A DNA stretch of 64,000 bases, from NCBI RefSeq assembly GCF_904846185.1, contig NZ_CAJGZQ010000002.1, forward strand, positions 124,001 to 188,000. The letters run 5' to 3'. The notes under the pieces were generated by a model. It saw only the letters and a program-made list of their open reading frames with translations. It was not told the origin of the DNA and did no database searches. The position numbers and the translations under genes are program-made. Positions 18,997 through 27,525 of the stretch are shown here, in pieces; positions within the stretch are counted from its first letter, which is position 1, and every line of letters begins with the position of its first letter. Source of the DNA: Psychrobacter immobilis (GTDB lineage Bacteria; Pseudomonadota; Gammaproteobacteria; Pseudomonadales; Moraxellaceae).

Positions 18997-20697
18997 ATGA
19001 CATCAACCACACCTGAATATGACTACATCATCGTCGGCGCAGGCTCAGCAGGCAATGTGCTGGCCACCCGCTTGACCGAAGATGCCAACATTAAGGTGTT
19101 GCTGTTAGAAGCAGGTCGTCCAGACCATCGCTTAGACTTTCGTACGCAGATGCCAGCAGCGCTCGCTATGCCGTTGCAAGGAACGACCTATAACTGGGGC
19201 TACAAAACCGATCCTGAGCCTTATATGAATAACCGCGTCATGGATTGTGGTCGCGGTAAAGGGTTAGGTGGCTCGTCTCTGATTAATGGGATGTGTTATA
19301 TCCGTGGTAATGCCTTGGATTTTGACGATTGGTCTCAAATCAAAGGTTTAGAAGATTGGACCTATTTGGACTGCTTGCCGTATTTCAAAAAGTTAGAAAA
19401 TCGCGACGCTGGCGAGAACGACTATCATGGCGTCGGTGGTCCCGTCGAGATGACCACTTCAAAGCCAGGAGTCAATCCGCTGTTCCAAGCGATGATCGAA
19501 GCAGGCGTGCAAGCAGGCTATCCAAGCACGGATGATTTAAACGGCTATCAACAAGAAGGCTTTGGGCCGATGGATCGCTTTGTGACGCCTAATGGTCGCC
19601 GCGCATCAACAGCTCGCGGTTATCTTGACCGCGCCAAACCGCGTAGCAATATCACCATTTTGACGTGTGCATTGACTGACGTGATTTTGTTCGATGGCAA
19701 ACGTGCTGTCGGCGTTAAAGTCGCCCATCAAGGTCAAACCAAGAATTTTTACGCGTCTCGTGAAGTGATTGTTTCATCAGGTGCGATTGCGTCGCCGCAA
19801 TTATTGCAGCGCTCTGGTATTGGTCCTGGTCAATGGCTCAAAGATTTGGGTGTCAATGAGATTTTAGATTTACCGGGTGTTGGTAATAATCTACAAGACC
19901 ATTTAGAGCTGTATATGCAGTACGAATGTAAGTTGCCAGTGTCGATTGCGCCTGCCAATAAATGGTGGAATAAGCCTGCCATCGGTGCCGAGTGGTTGTT
20001 CAATGGCACAGGACTTGGCGCGTCAAATCAGTTCGAAGGTGGCGGTTTTATTCGTACCGATGAGAAGTTTACCCATCCTAATATCCAGTACCACTTCTTG
20101 CCATTAGCAGTGCGCTACGATGGTCGTAGTGCCGTGAAGTCGCACAGTTTCCAAGCGCACGTAGGCTCATTGCGCTCGCCAAGTCGTGGTCGCGTCAAGC
20201 TGACCTCAAAAGACCCAAGCGCGCATCCGAGCATTTTGTTTAACTATATGTCTCACGACCAAGACTGGCACGAGTTCCGTGCGGCAATGCGCATCACTCG
20301 TGAGATTATGCATCAGCCAGCGCTCGACCCTTATCGTGGTCGCTCGATTGCGCCAACCGATGATTTGGTGACCGATGCGCAGCTAGACGAATATGTTCGT
20401 AATCATAGCGAAACAGCTTATCATCCGTCGTGTACTTGTGCGATGGGTGAAGGTAATGATTCGGTCGTCAATGGCGAAGGACTCGTACACGGCATCGATG
20501 GCTTGCGCGTCGTTGATGCGTCGATTATGCCAAATATCATCAGTGGTAATCTAAACGCTACCACCATTATGCTGGCAGAAAAAATCGTCGATAAGATGCG
20601 TGGCAAGCAGCTACCACGCTCGACCGTAGATTATTACGTTGCCAATGGTGCACCGCTTAGAACTGAGCCGATGCGCGCATATGGCTCTGCTGTCTAA
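18997..20697 (+). CDS. betA: Choline dehydrogenase BetA
   Basis: This membrane-associated FAD enzyme of the GMC family oxidises choline to betaine aldehyde. The start at 18997 is chosen because GGAG lies six bases before it; the ATG at 18985 has no such site. That gives 566 residues. The motifs [48 protein letters not shown] (catalytic His) and [14 protein letters not shown] match E. coli BetA almost word for word. It lies about 117 bases after betB and ends before a strong terminator. Confidence 0.95.
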   Translation: MTSTTPEYDYIIVGAGSAGNVLATRLTEDANIKVLLLEAGRPDHRLDFRTQMPAALAMPLQGTTYNWGYKTDPEPYMNNRVMDCGRGKGLGGSSLINGMCYIRGNALDFDDWSQIKGLEDWTYLDCLPYFKKLENRDAGENDYHGVGGPVEMTTSKPGVNPLFQAMIEAGVQAGYPSTDDLNGYQQEGFGPMDRFVTPNGRRASTARGYLDRAKPRSNITILTCALTDVILFDGKRAVGVKVAHQGQTKNFYASREVIVSSGAIASPQLLQRSGIGPGQWLKDLGVNEILDLPGVGNNLQDHLELYMQYECKLPVSIAPANKWWNKPAIGAEWLFNGTGLGASNQFEGGGFIRTDEKFTHPNIQYHFLPLAVRYDGRSAVKSHSFQAHVGSLRSPSRGRVKLTSKDPSAHPSILFNYMSHDQDWHEFRAAMRITREIMHQPALDPYRGRSIAPTDDLVTDAQLDEYVRNHSETAYHPSCTCAMGEGNDSVVNGEGLVHGIDGLRVVDASIMPNIISGNLNATTIMLAEKIVDKMRGKQLPRSTVDYYVANGAPLRTEPMRAYGSAV

Positions 20698-20741
20698 GCG
20701 ACTGATGAACTATTTATTCAATAATCATATAAGAGAATCTC

Positions 20742-20777
20742 ATGAAAAAGACCTTTCCACGCAAAGGTCTTTTTCAT
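20742..20777 (+). terminator. Rho-independent terminator after betA
   Basis: A perfect 15-base inverted repeat (ATGAAAAAGACCTTT / AAAGGTCTTTTTCAT) surrounds a six-base loop. It separates betBA from betT, implying a separate betT promoter. Confidence 0.8.
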
Positions 20778-20954
20778 CAGCGCTAACGTATTAAGTATTT
20801 TTAATACTGTTGTGGCTGCCTTTGATTGTCATTTAAATTTTTATTTACATAGCAATTTTTATTTATTGGTACTGCTTTGTGCGTCATACAGTCATCAAGT
20901 TATGACGGACAAATCAATATCAGACCCTGTTTAATTTACCTATTGAGGTCTTTT

Positions 20955-23000
20955 ATGTACAGCTCGCCATCAAAAGATGCGACGAAACCCCTGACTCTAA
21001 ACAAGACGGTTTTTTTAGGTTCAGCTATTATTTCTATTTTATTAATTATCTGGACGATCATGTTTCCAGATTATAGCGAGACATTATTAAGCGCTGGCAT
21101 GGCATGGGTATCAGAGAGTTTTGGCTGGTACTACATGCTGGTGGTAGCCGCTTATAGTATTTTTGCCTTGTTTGTTGGCTTCTCTAAATATGGCGATATC
21201 AAGCTTGGGCAAGACCACGAAAAAGCCCAGTTTCCCTTTTTAGCATGGGCGGCAATGCTGTTCTCTGCTGGTATCGGTATTGATTTATTGTTCTTTGGTG
21301 CGTCTGAGCCGTTGATGCATTATTTGACGCCGCATACAGGGCTTGAGCCTGGCAGTGAGGCGGCCATGCGTGAGGCACTTTCGCAGACCTTTTTGCATTG
21401 GGGTCTACATGGTTGGGGCATTTATGCACTAATTGGTATGGCATTGGCGTACTTTGCTTATCGTAAAAACATGCCATTGGCACTACGTTCACCGCTAACC
21501 CCTATCTTTGGCGAGCGTTTAATCAAGGGCTGGCTGGGTGATGGTATTGATACCTTTGGCGTCGTCTGTACGCTGATGGGTATTGCGACCAGCTTAGGTA
21601 TTGGGGTATTGCAGGCCAATGCAGGCTTAACGCATGTTTTCGGTATCGAGTCTAGCAAAATGGTGCAGAGCCTGATTATCTTGGGCGTGGTCGCTGCTGC
21701 GGCTATCTCTGCCATGACGGGCGTAGAAAGAGGGGTGCGCCGTCTATCTGAATTTAATATGCTGGCGTCAATTTTGCTATTGATTGCCATATTAGTGCTG
21801 GGTAATACGATTTATTTGCTCAACACCTTTACCCAAAGTATCGGTCAATACTTCCAAACCATCGTTTTCAAAACATTCGATGTCTATGCTTATGACGGTA
21901 CTGCTGGTGCCGATTGGAAATCAGGATGGACGATATTTTTCTGGGCATGGTGGGTTGCTTGGGCACCATTTGTCGGTTTGTTTATTGCGCGTATTAGCCG
22001 TGGCCGTACCTTGCGTGAGTTTGTGTTTGGTGTGATGTTTATACCACTTGGTTTCATCTTTGCATGGTTCTCTATCTTTGGTAATTCAGCGATAGATTTG
22101 GTCGCCAATGGGGCAACAGAGCTTGGCGAAATCGCTGTTAATGATGCAGCGATGGGTATGTTTGCCTTGTTTGAGTACTTCCCTTACAGTGATATTTTGT
22201 CATTCGCTGGTGTAGTTATCGGGCTTGTATTCTTTGTGACCTCAGCTGACTCAGGCGCTTTGGTACTCGCGAACCTAAGCTCAAGAGGCATGACCAATGA
22301 TACTGACGCTCCTGTATGGCTGCGTTTGTTTTGGGCGGCGGCAACGGGTTTGATTACTCTAGGCTTGCTGTTCGCAGGTGGCTTTGCATCATTACAGTCA
22401 GTTTCTGTGATTGCCGGTTTGCCGTTCTCGCTTATTTTAGTCCTTTACATGATGTCGATGTGGAAGTCGCTAAAAGAAGAGGGTAATAAACGTAAAGCCA
22501 GCACCCTTGGCACTGCAAACGTGCTCGATAGCGGTAAGAGCTGGAAAGCGCGTCTGCAACGTATTGTCAGCTTCCCTGGACATGCACAAGTTGAAAGGTT
22601 CTTGCAAAATACTGTCATGCCAGCGATGACCGAGGTTGAAAAAGAGCTGAAAGCAGGCGGTCTTAACACTTCTCTAGATATTCGTAATCTTGATAATATC
22701 AGTGAAAGTATAGATGCTGGTAAGGGTCAAGATGAGGGTCAGATAGATGGCGTAAAACTGCGTGTCGGTCATGGCGATGAAGATGACTTTGTGTATGAAG
22801 TTAATCTAATCAAAGCTGAGCGTCCTAACTTTACATTGAGCACCTCAACTAAGAATGCAGAGTACTATTACCGTGCGGAAGTGTTCTTAAGTGAAGGCTC
22901 ACAAGAGTATGACTTGGTTGGTTACTCCAAAGAGCAAGTGTTGGTCGATATCTTAAATCAGTACGAGCGCCATTTGCAGTATCTACATTTAGAGCGTTAA
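20955..23000 (+). CDS. betT: BCCT-family choline transporter BetT
   Basis: This protein belongs to the betaine/choline/carnitine transporter family. The start at 20955 follows GAGG at good spacing and gives 681 residues; an upstream in-frame GTG lacks support. It has twelve expected membrane segments, with the family signature WTIFFWAWWVAWAPFVGLF and the substrate-site tryptophans. A long cytoplasmic C-terminal domain (about 170 residues) is typical of BetT-type osmosensing porters. The context with betB and betA supports choline as substrate. Its own terminator follows at 23061-23100. Confidence 0.93.
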   Translation: MYSSPSKDATKPLTLNKTVFLGSAIISILLIIWTIMFPDYSETLLSAGMAWVSESFGWYYMLVVAAYSIFALFVGFSKYGDIKLGQDHEKAQFPFLAWAAMLFSAGIGIDLLFFGASEPLMHYLTPHTGLEPGSEAAMREALSQTFLHWGLHGWGIYALIGMALAYFAYRKNMPLALRSPLTPIFGERLIKGWLGDGIDTFGVVCTLMGIATSLGIGVLQANAGLTHVFGIESSKMVQSLIILGVVAAAAISAMTGVERGVRRLSEFNMLASILLLIAILVLGNTIYLLNTFTQSIGQYFQTIVFKTFDVYAYDGTAGADWKSGWTIFFWAWWVAWAPFVGLFIARISRGRTLREFVFGVMFIPLGFIFAWFSIFGNSAIDLVANGATELGEIAVNDAAMGMFALFEYFPYSDILSFAGVVIGLVFFVTSADSGALVLANLSSRGMTNDTDAPVWLRLFWAAATGLITLGLLFAGGFASLQSVSVIAGLPFSLILVLYMMSMWKSLKEEGNKRKASTLGTANVLDSGKSWKARLQRIVSFPGHAQVERFLQNTVMPAMTEVEKELKAGGLNTSLDIRNLDNISESIDAGKGQDEGQIDGVKLRVGHGDEDDFVYEVNLIKAERPNFTLSTSTKNAEYYYRAEVFLSEGSQEYDLVGYSKEQVLVDILNQYERHLQYLHLER

Positions 23001-23060
23001 TTGATTTATCAACACGTCCTGAATATTGAAGTAAAAACACTTAAGTAAAAACATCGTAAC

Positions 23061-23100
23061 AAACAACCCCATAAGTTGAATGCAGCTTATGGGGTTGTTT
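23061..23100 (+). terminator. Rho-independent terminator after betT
   Basis: The arms AAACAACCCCATAAG and CTTATGGGGTTGTTT form a perfect 15-base stem with a ten-base loop, ending in T residues. Confidence 0.85.
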
Positions 23101-23190
23101 TATGAAAAATAAAATCAGTAGATATAGGGTAAAATATATAAAGATACGTTTCGGATTATCAGTTTCGAAATATTAGCAAAGGATAAGTTT

Positions 23191-23682
23191 GTGACCACAT
23201 TAAAGTACATCGCTCATTATTCTGAGCAAGTTCAAACCCAAGCGGCATTGCTGATTAGCGATGGTACATTGGGCGCATATCTAGAAAAAAAGTATCCCAC
23301 TCAGCACCAAATAAAAAGTGATAAGGCGCTTTATCAGTATATCAATGAGATAAAAAACCAATATATGCGCAAAGTGGGACAGTTATCGAATGTCAGCTAT
23401 AGCAGTAAATTAACGGTCCTCAAACATGCGCTAGGTATTCATACCACCCAGTCTCGCATACAGGGCAGTAAGCTAAAATCCCACAACAGCATCACCGTGG
23501 CCAGCTTATTTCAAGAAGCGCCGCCTGAGTTTTTGCGCATGATTGTCGTGCATGAATTGGCGCATTTTAAAGAGCATGAACACAACAAAGCTTTTTATCA
23601 ATTATGCTGTCATATGGAGCCTGAGTATCATCAGTTTGAGCTTGATACGCGATTGTGGTTGCACTGGCGCGAACTGAGGTGA
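23191..23682 (+). CDS. YgjP-like zinc metallopeptidase domain protein
   Basis: This 163-residue protein is related to the YgjP/DUF45 metallopeptidase family. The zinc motif HELAHFKEHEHNKAFY (about 127-142) contains HExxH followed by a further His. The conserved C-terminal Trp-rich segment RLWLHWREL is also present. The GTG start at 23191 is preceded by AGGATAAG. It is cytoplasmic, with no signal peptide. The substrate is unknown. It lies between the betT terminator and a repeat-rich gap. Confidence 0.8.
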   Translation: MTTLKYIAHYSEQVQTQAALLISDGTLGAYLEKKYPTQHQIKSDKALYQYINEIKNQYMRKVGQLSNVSYSSKLTVLKHALGIHTTQSRIQGSKLKSHNSITVASLFQEAPPEFLRMIVVHELAHFKEHEHNKAFYQLCCHMEPEYHQFELDTRLWLHWRELR

Positions 23683-23705
23683 TCGCAGTGCTGTATTCTT
23701 TTCTT

Positions 23706-23723
23706 CTCAAAATGAGGACACGC
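23706..23723. repeat. Degenerate end of the TAGGGCGTGTCCTCA repeat family
   Basis: AAAATGAGGACACGCC matches the right end of the element at 15604-15618, but the final bases diverge. It lies 23 bases after the metallopeptidase stop. Confidence 0.5.
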
Positions 23724-23734
23724 CACAGATTGTA

Positions 23735-23776
23735 TTTCTTATCATAATTTTCTTATCATAACTTTCTTATCATAAA
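23735..23776. repeat. Three perfect 14-base tandem repeats
   Basis: The core TTTCTTATCATAA plus one variable base is repeated three times without interruption, upstream of the lipoprotein gene at 23846. It may sit in or near that gene's promoter. Confidence 0.85.
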
Positions 23777-23845
23777 TAATATTATACTTTTTATTAATAT
23801 ATTTTAGTGTATGATTTTAATGGTTGTTGATAAATGGAGAAGATG

Positions 23846-24331
23846 ATGAAACGGATAGTTGCTACTGCACTTGCTATAAGCGCCGCCTCACTGATGGTTG
23901 GCTGTACAGCGACCAATGCCATGTCACAAAAGAGTGAAGTCATTCCAGAGAATAAAAAACCGACGCCATCGGTGTTGATTAATGTAACATCAGAGGATGC
24001 TCAAGTGCAGCTGATGTCGATGGTGCTAACTATGCAATCCGCGCAGCAAGGTGCCAATACTCGAGTATTGCTCTGCGGTCCAGCCGGTGATATGGCGCTC
24101 CGTGACGCACCCAAAAGTGTGACCACAGCACAACCGCCTAAAAATATGAGCCCACAGGGTTTGATGCAAATGGTCATGAAGAATACCAATACCAAGGTTG
24201 AGGTTTGTGCGCTTTATCTACCGGGTAAGGGTATTGACCAGTCGGCACTGATTGACGGCGTGAGTGCTGCTGATCCTGCTGACATCGGGACGTTAATGGT
24301 CGATCAAACCACTAAGATAATGAGCTTTTAG
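23846..24331 (+). CDS. Putative lipoprotein, unknown function
   Basis: The start at 23846 is chosen because GGAG ends six bases upstream, giving 161 residues. A signal peptide ends at a lipobox MVGC (Cys about 20). The mature protein has a region predicting alternating helices and strands (SEDAQVQLMSMVLTMQSAQQ, then a Cys near LLCGPAGD). This resembles DsrE-like folds found in some secreted proteins, but the match is only impressionistic. It is monocistronic with a strong terminator. The function is unknown. Confidence 0.7.
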   Translation: MKRIVATALAISAASLMVGCTATNAMSQKSEVIPENKKPTPSVLINVTSEDAQVQLMSMVLTMQSAQQGANTRVLLCGPAGDMALRDAPKSVTTAQPPKNMSPQGLMQMVMKNTNTKVEVCALYLPGKGIDQSALIDGVSAADPADIGTLMVDQTTKIMSF

Positions 24332-24366
24332 GCAGATAAAAAATAATTAGTAGTTTGAGGAATAAA

Positions 24367-24400
24367 AAGGGTGTGATATCGACTATCGCATCCTTTTTTT
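24367..24400 (+). terminator. Rho-independent terminator
   Basis: The stem AAGGGTGTGATA / TATCGCATCCTT has two wobble pairs and is followed by seven T residues, 36 bases after the lipoprotein stop. Confidence 0.85.
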
Positions 24401-24531
24401 GTGTCAGTCATTTTGGCTAGTGGAATTGCGTTATAATCCCAGCTAAGCACTGTTTACCAAGTAATATTCGCCAAGTACTATTGGCTGAAAAACAAGTACC
24501 ATAGATCCTAATTCATAAAAGGTTATGAGCA

Positions 24532-24954
24532 ATGATTAATACCAAAATTTATAAAGCAATTTATACCTTAGCTGAAGAGTTATTGGAAGCTGATCGTATA
24601 GGTAATCAAGCAGCATTTGATGGGTTTTATGCTGAATTAGAAGCCATTTGTAACGATAATGAAAATACCGATAAAGACCATCCAGAACAGTGGGAAACAT
24701 TGGCTGACTTTACCGAAGATTTAGACGAAGCCTTAGTTATTTATGACAAGGCCTTAGCCAAAGCGACTGCGATTAATTCAAAAGATCATTTGTCGTCGAT
24801 TGCTTTTTCTATGGCAGTGTTACAGCTTGAGACAGGTAACAAAGAAGCGGCTATTCAAAGTCTACAAAATGCCAAAATTACGGCTAATAAGATTGAAGAT
24901 AAAGAATTTAAGGTTGAGATAGACGAGCTGCTTACCAAGTTGTTGGCTGAGTAA
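24532..24954 (+). CDS. TPR-like cytoplasmic protein, unknown function
   Basis: The protein has 140 residues, is acidic and is almost entirely helical by pattern. Residues about 66-135 read as tetratricopeptide-like helix pairs (EALVIYDKALAKATAI, then AAIQSLQNAKITANKI). It has no signal peptide or membrane segment. AAAGG precedes the ATG by nine bases. It is 50 bases upstream of the amine oxidase gene on the same strand and may be co-transcribed with it. It is probably a protein-interaction module; I do not recognise a family. Confidence 0.65.
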   Translation: MINTKIYKAIYTLAEELLEADRIGNQAAFDGFYAELEAICNDNENTDKDHPEQWETLADFTEDLDEALVIYDKALAKATAINSKDHLSSIAFSMAVLQLETGNKEAAIQSLQNAKITANKIEDKEFKVEIDELLTKLLAE

Positions 24955-25004
24955 CTTCGATACTGAGTACTGAAAAATCTTCAACTAAGCAGGAATGATT
25001 TGTT

Positions 25005-26201
25005 ATGCAAAACCTACCTATTGCAATTATCGGTGGTGGCTTGAGTGGCTTATATGCAGCGTTTTTGTTAGAGCAACAAGGTATCGATTATATATTGCTT
25101 GAGGCGCGTGATAGATTGGGCGGGCGCATCGCTGTTGCGAAATCATCAGTAGATCAGAATGCTAGTAGACAAAGTGTCGATAATGAAAAATCAAACGATG
25201 GCTTTGATTTAGGGCCATCGTGGTTTTGGCCAGAGTATCAGCCGCAGTTGAGTAGTCTTATCGAGGCATTAGGTTTACCACGTTTTGCGCAATTCGAAGA
25301 CGGCGACATGATGATTGAACGTGCTGCCAATGAGCTGCCTATCCGTACCCAAGGCTATCAAAGCTCGCCACCGTCTATGCGCCTCGTCGGTGGTATGGCA
25401 GCGCTCATTGATGCTCTGTATGCGCGCTTAAATCCTACGCGCATTATCACGGGGCAAATCGTAAAGTGTGTAATCAAGACTGATCACTATATCGACATAG
25501 AGAGCGAATGCAGCTCTGAACAGATGACAGCTGGTCAAATAACTACTTATCAAGCGCAACATGTGCTCCTTGCGCTACCACCTCGTTTGGCGGCGAGTAA
25601 CATCAAGTTTGAACCTGCTTTACCACAGGCGTTGATAACAGAGTGGCAAGAGACCGCGACATGGATGGCGCCACATGCCAAATATGTGGCGGTTTATGAT
25701 TCGCCATTTTGGCGCAATCAAGGACTATCGGGTTCAGCGAGAAGTGCAGTAGGGCCACTTACTGAGATTCATGATGCGTCCTTGGTAGAGGGCAAAGGTG
25801 CATTGTTTGGCTTTTTTGGGGTTCCTGCTCACGTCCGTCAAAGCGTCCCGGAGTCAGAGCTAAAAGCCCATTGCCGCGCGCAGTTGGTACGTTTATTTGG
25901 CGCACAGGCAGAGACGCCAACGGCTGAGTATCTGAAAGACTGGGCGCAAGATTCATTGACCGCGACGCCTGCTGATGCCAGTGGCGCAGGTCAACATGCC
26001 GTAGCACCTACCGCTAAGCCGAATACAGGGGTATGGCAAGAATGCCTAACGGGTAGCGCAAGCGAATGGTCAGAGGCGTTTCCTGGTTATATTGCTGGTG
26101 CTATCGACGCAGCAAATAAGGCAGTACAAGGTTTAGATTTAGGTTTGTCTGATGAGCTATCGTCATCAGAGTTACCATCCAATAGGATAGTTGATGAGTG
26201 A
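25005..26201 (+). CDS. FAD-dependent amine oxidase family protein
   Basis: This 398-residue flavoprotein starts with the dinucleotide-binding motif IIGGGLSGLYAAFLLEQQG and an LLEARDRLGGRI segment typical of monoamine oxidase-like enzymes. The C-terminal FAD contact is YIAGAIDAANKAV. It is shorter than classical amine oxidases. The substrate is unknown. AGGAA precedes the ATG. The 3' end overlaps the next gene (an exporter) by eight bases, so the two are translationally coupled. Confidence 0.82.
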   Translation: MQNLPIAIIGGGLSGLYAAFLLEQQGIDYILLEARDRLGGRIAVAKSSVDQNASRQSVDNEKSNDGFDLGPSWFWPEYQPQLSSLIEALGLPRFAQFEDGDMMIERAANELPIRTQGYQSSPPSMRLVGGMAALIDALYARLNPTRIITGQIVKCVIKTDHYIDIESECSSEQMTAGQITTYQAQHVLLALPPRLAASNIKFEPALPQALITEWQETATWMAPHAKYVAVYDSPFWRNQGLSGSARSAVGPLTEIHDASLVEGKGALFGFFGVPAHVRQSVPESELKAHCRAQLVRLFGAQAETPTAEYLKDWAQDSLTATPADASGAGQHAVAPTAKPNTGVWQECLTGSASEWSEAFPGYIAGAIDAANKAVQGLDLGLSDELSSSELPSNRIVDE

Positions 26202-27135
26202 GTCTTTAGAGCAGCAAGCTTCTCGCAACACCAGCACATGGCTCATCCCTTTTGCTTGCTTGTTAGGCGGAGGAGGTCTGATTGGTATTTCTACCAATTT
26301 GGCAAAATATGCTGGTGAGATAGGTATTACACCACTGTCATTTCTCTTTTGGTCCATCACGGGCGCTGCTGCTATTTTATTGATCGTTGCATTAATACGG
26401 CACGAATTACCTCCCTTAAATGCGCGTAGCTTTGAATACTATTTTGTGGCGGCGCTCATCAGCGTTGCAGGTTCTAATTTACTACTATTTTCGGCTATTC
26501 CACATGTGGGTGCAGGTTTCGTCGCGCTCATTATCTCGCTTCCACCATTGCTGACTTATCTTGGCGCATTGGCACTGCGGATGGAGCGATTTAATATCGT
26601 CCGCGCTTTGGGTGTGGCCGCGGCGCTTCTTGGCGCAGGAGTATTGGCAGCGCGTAAGTTTTCGACGCCAGACGCCAGTACTTTTTGGATTTTGATCGCG
26701 CTTTGTGGGCCAGTGCTACTGGCTATCGGTAATATATATCGTACTTTACGCTGGCCTGATAAGGCATCACCTAGTGCACTCGCGCCAGGTATGTTAATCG
26801 CGGCGTCGCTATTGCTGCTGTCATTTAGTGTATTGCCTAATTTTTCAGTCAAAATGCCGCTAGACTGGGTGCCGCTAGGTTTGATTGGCATACAAGCCGC
26901 CGTATTTGCGGGTCAATTCTTATTGTTGTTTTTACTACAAAAAACCGGCGGTCCTGTTTTATTAAGCTTATTAGGCTCGGTCGGTGCAGTTGTCGGTGTG
27001 CCGGTGGCTATTTTTTTGCAGGGTGAGATGCCGCCAGAAGGGTTGTTTTTGGGTGCTTCATTGATCGCACTAGGCGTTGGTTTGGTAACATGGGGCGGGG
27101 TGAAAATGGCGACCACATCGACAGAAAGTATGTAA
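26194..27135 (+). CDS. EamA/DMT-family transporter
   Basis: This inner-membrane protein of about 313 residues has ten predicted hydrophobic segments arranged as two EamA repeats. The ATG at 26194 is preferred over the TTG just before it and overlaps the amine oxidase stop. Drug/metabolite transporters of this type usually export metabolites or amino acids. Coupling to an amine oxidase hints at export of an amine-derived compound, but that is inference. Confidence 0.85.
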   Translation: MSESLEQQASRNTSTWLIPFACLLGGGGLIGISTNLAKYAGEIGITPLSFLFWSITGAAAILLIVALIRHELPPLNARSFEYYFVAALISVAGSNLLLFSAIPHVGAGFVALIISLPPLLTYLGALALRMERFNIVRALGVAAALLGAGVLAARKFSTPDASTFWILIALCGPVLLAIGNIYRTLRWPDKASPSALAPGMLIAASLLLLSFSVLPNFSVKMPLDWVPLGLIGIQAAVFAGQFLLLFLLQKTGGPVLLSLLGSVGAVVGVPVAIFLQGEMPPEGLFLGASLIALGVGLVTWGGVKMATTSTESM

Positions 27136-27525
27136 AGATGACCGTCATGATATAGCGCTCATAAATACGCTAACCTATAGACTAATGACCCTACTAGAGC
27201 ATATGTTTGCACTGCAACTATCCAAAAGTGTAGCCATGGAAAAATGTCACTATATAGAAATGCTACTATTTAAAAATGCCACTATGCAACCCTCACAATA
27301 CTCATTTTTTTATCTAATCCAACCTCACAAAACCTCGTTAGAACGTAAATATTACCGTCACTGCCAATCTATAATTTATCTACAGCCATTTTAGCAATCA
27401 GCATGGCTAGGTATGAGTGTTCAACAGAGCATCATAATTGGTTACGATTATCTCAAATCAGTTTTTGTGAGTAACACAAAAAAGGAGTATAAATATCGTG
27501 GTTATTCCTATCATGGATTAGGGCG
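27136..27525. other. Intergenic region before ktrB-like gene
   Basis: These 390 bases hold no convincing long gene. A short ORF at 27185-27394 is AT-rich, lacks a ribosome-binding site and has no recognisable features. Around 27225-27290 there are loose repeats of AAATGYYACTAT at about 16-18 base spacing. The 3' end carries a strong ribosome-binding site and a seven-codon ORF (separate entry). Confidence 0.55.
27482..27521 (+). promoter_or_regulatory. Ribosome-binding site and seven-codon mini-ORF ahead of ktrB
   Basis: AAGGAG (27482-27487) is followed after ten bases by GTG (27498). This opens a short frame reading VVIPIMD with a TAG stop at 27519-27521. The ktrB ATG at 27526 is four bases after this stop and in another frame. 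It may be a leader peptide that couples translation, or the trace of an indel. Confidence 0.45.

Noticed and set aside
27185..27394. Possible small gene of 69 codons
   Set aside because: It lacks a ribosome-binding site, has a biased AT-rich composition, overlaps loose repeats and shows no recognisable domain.
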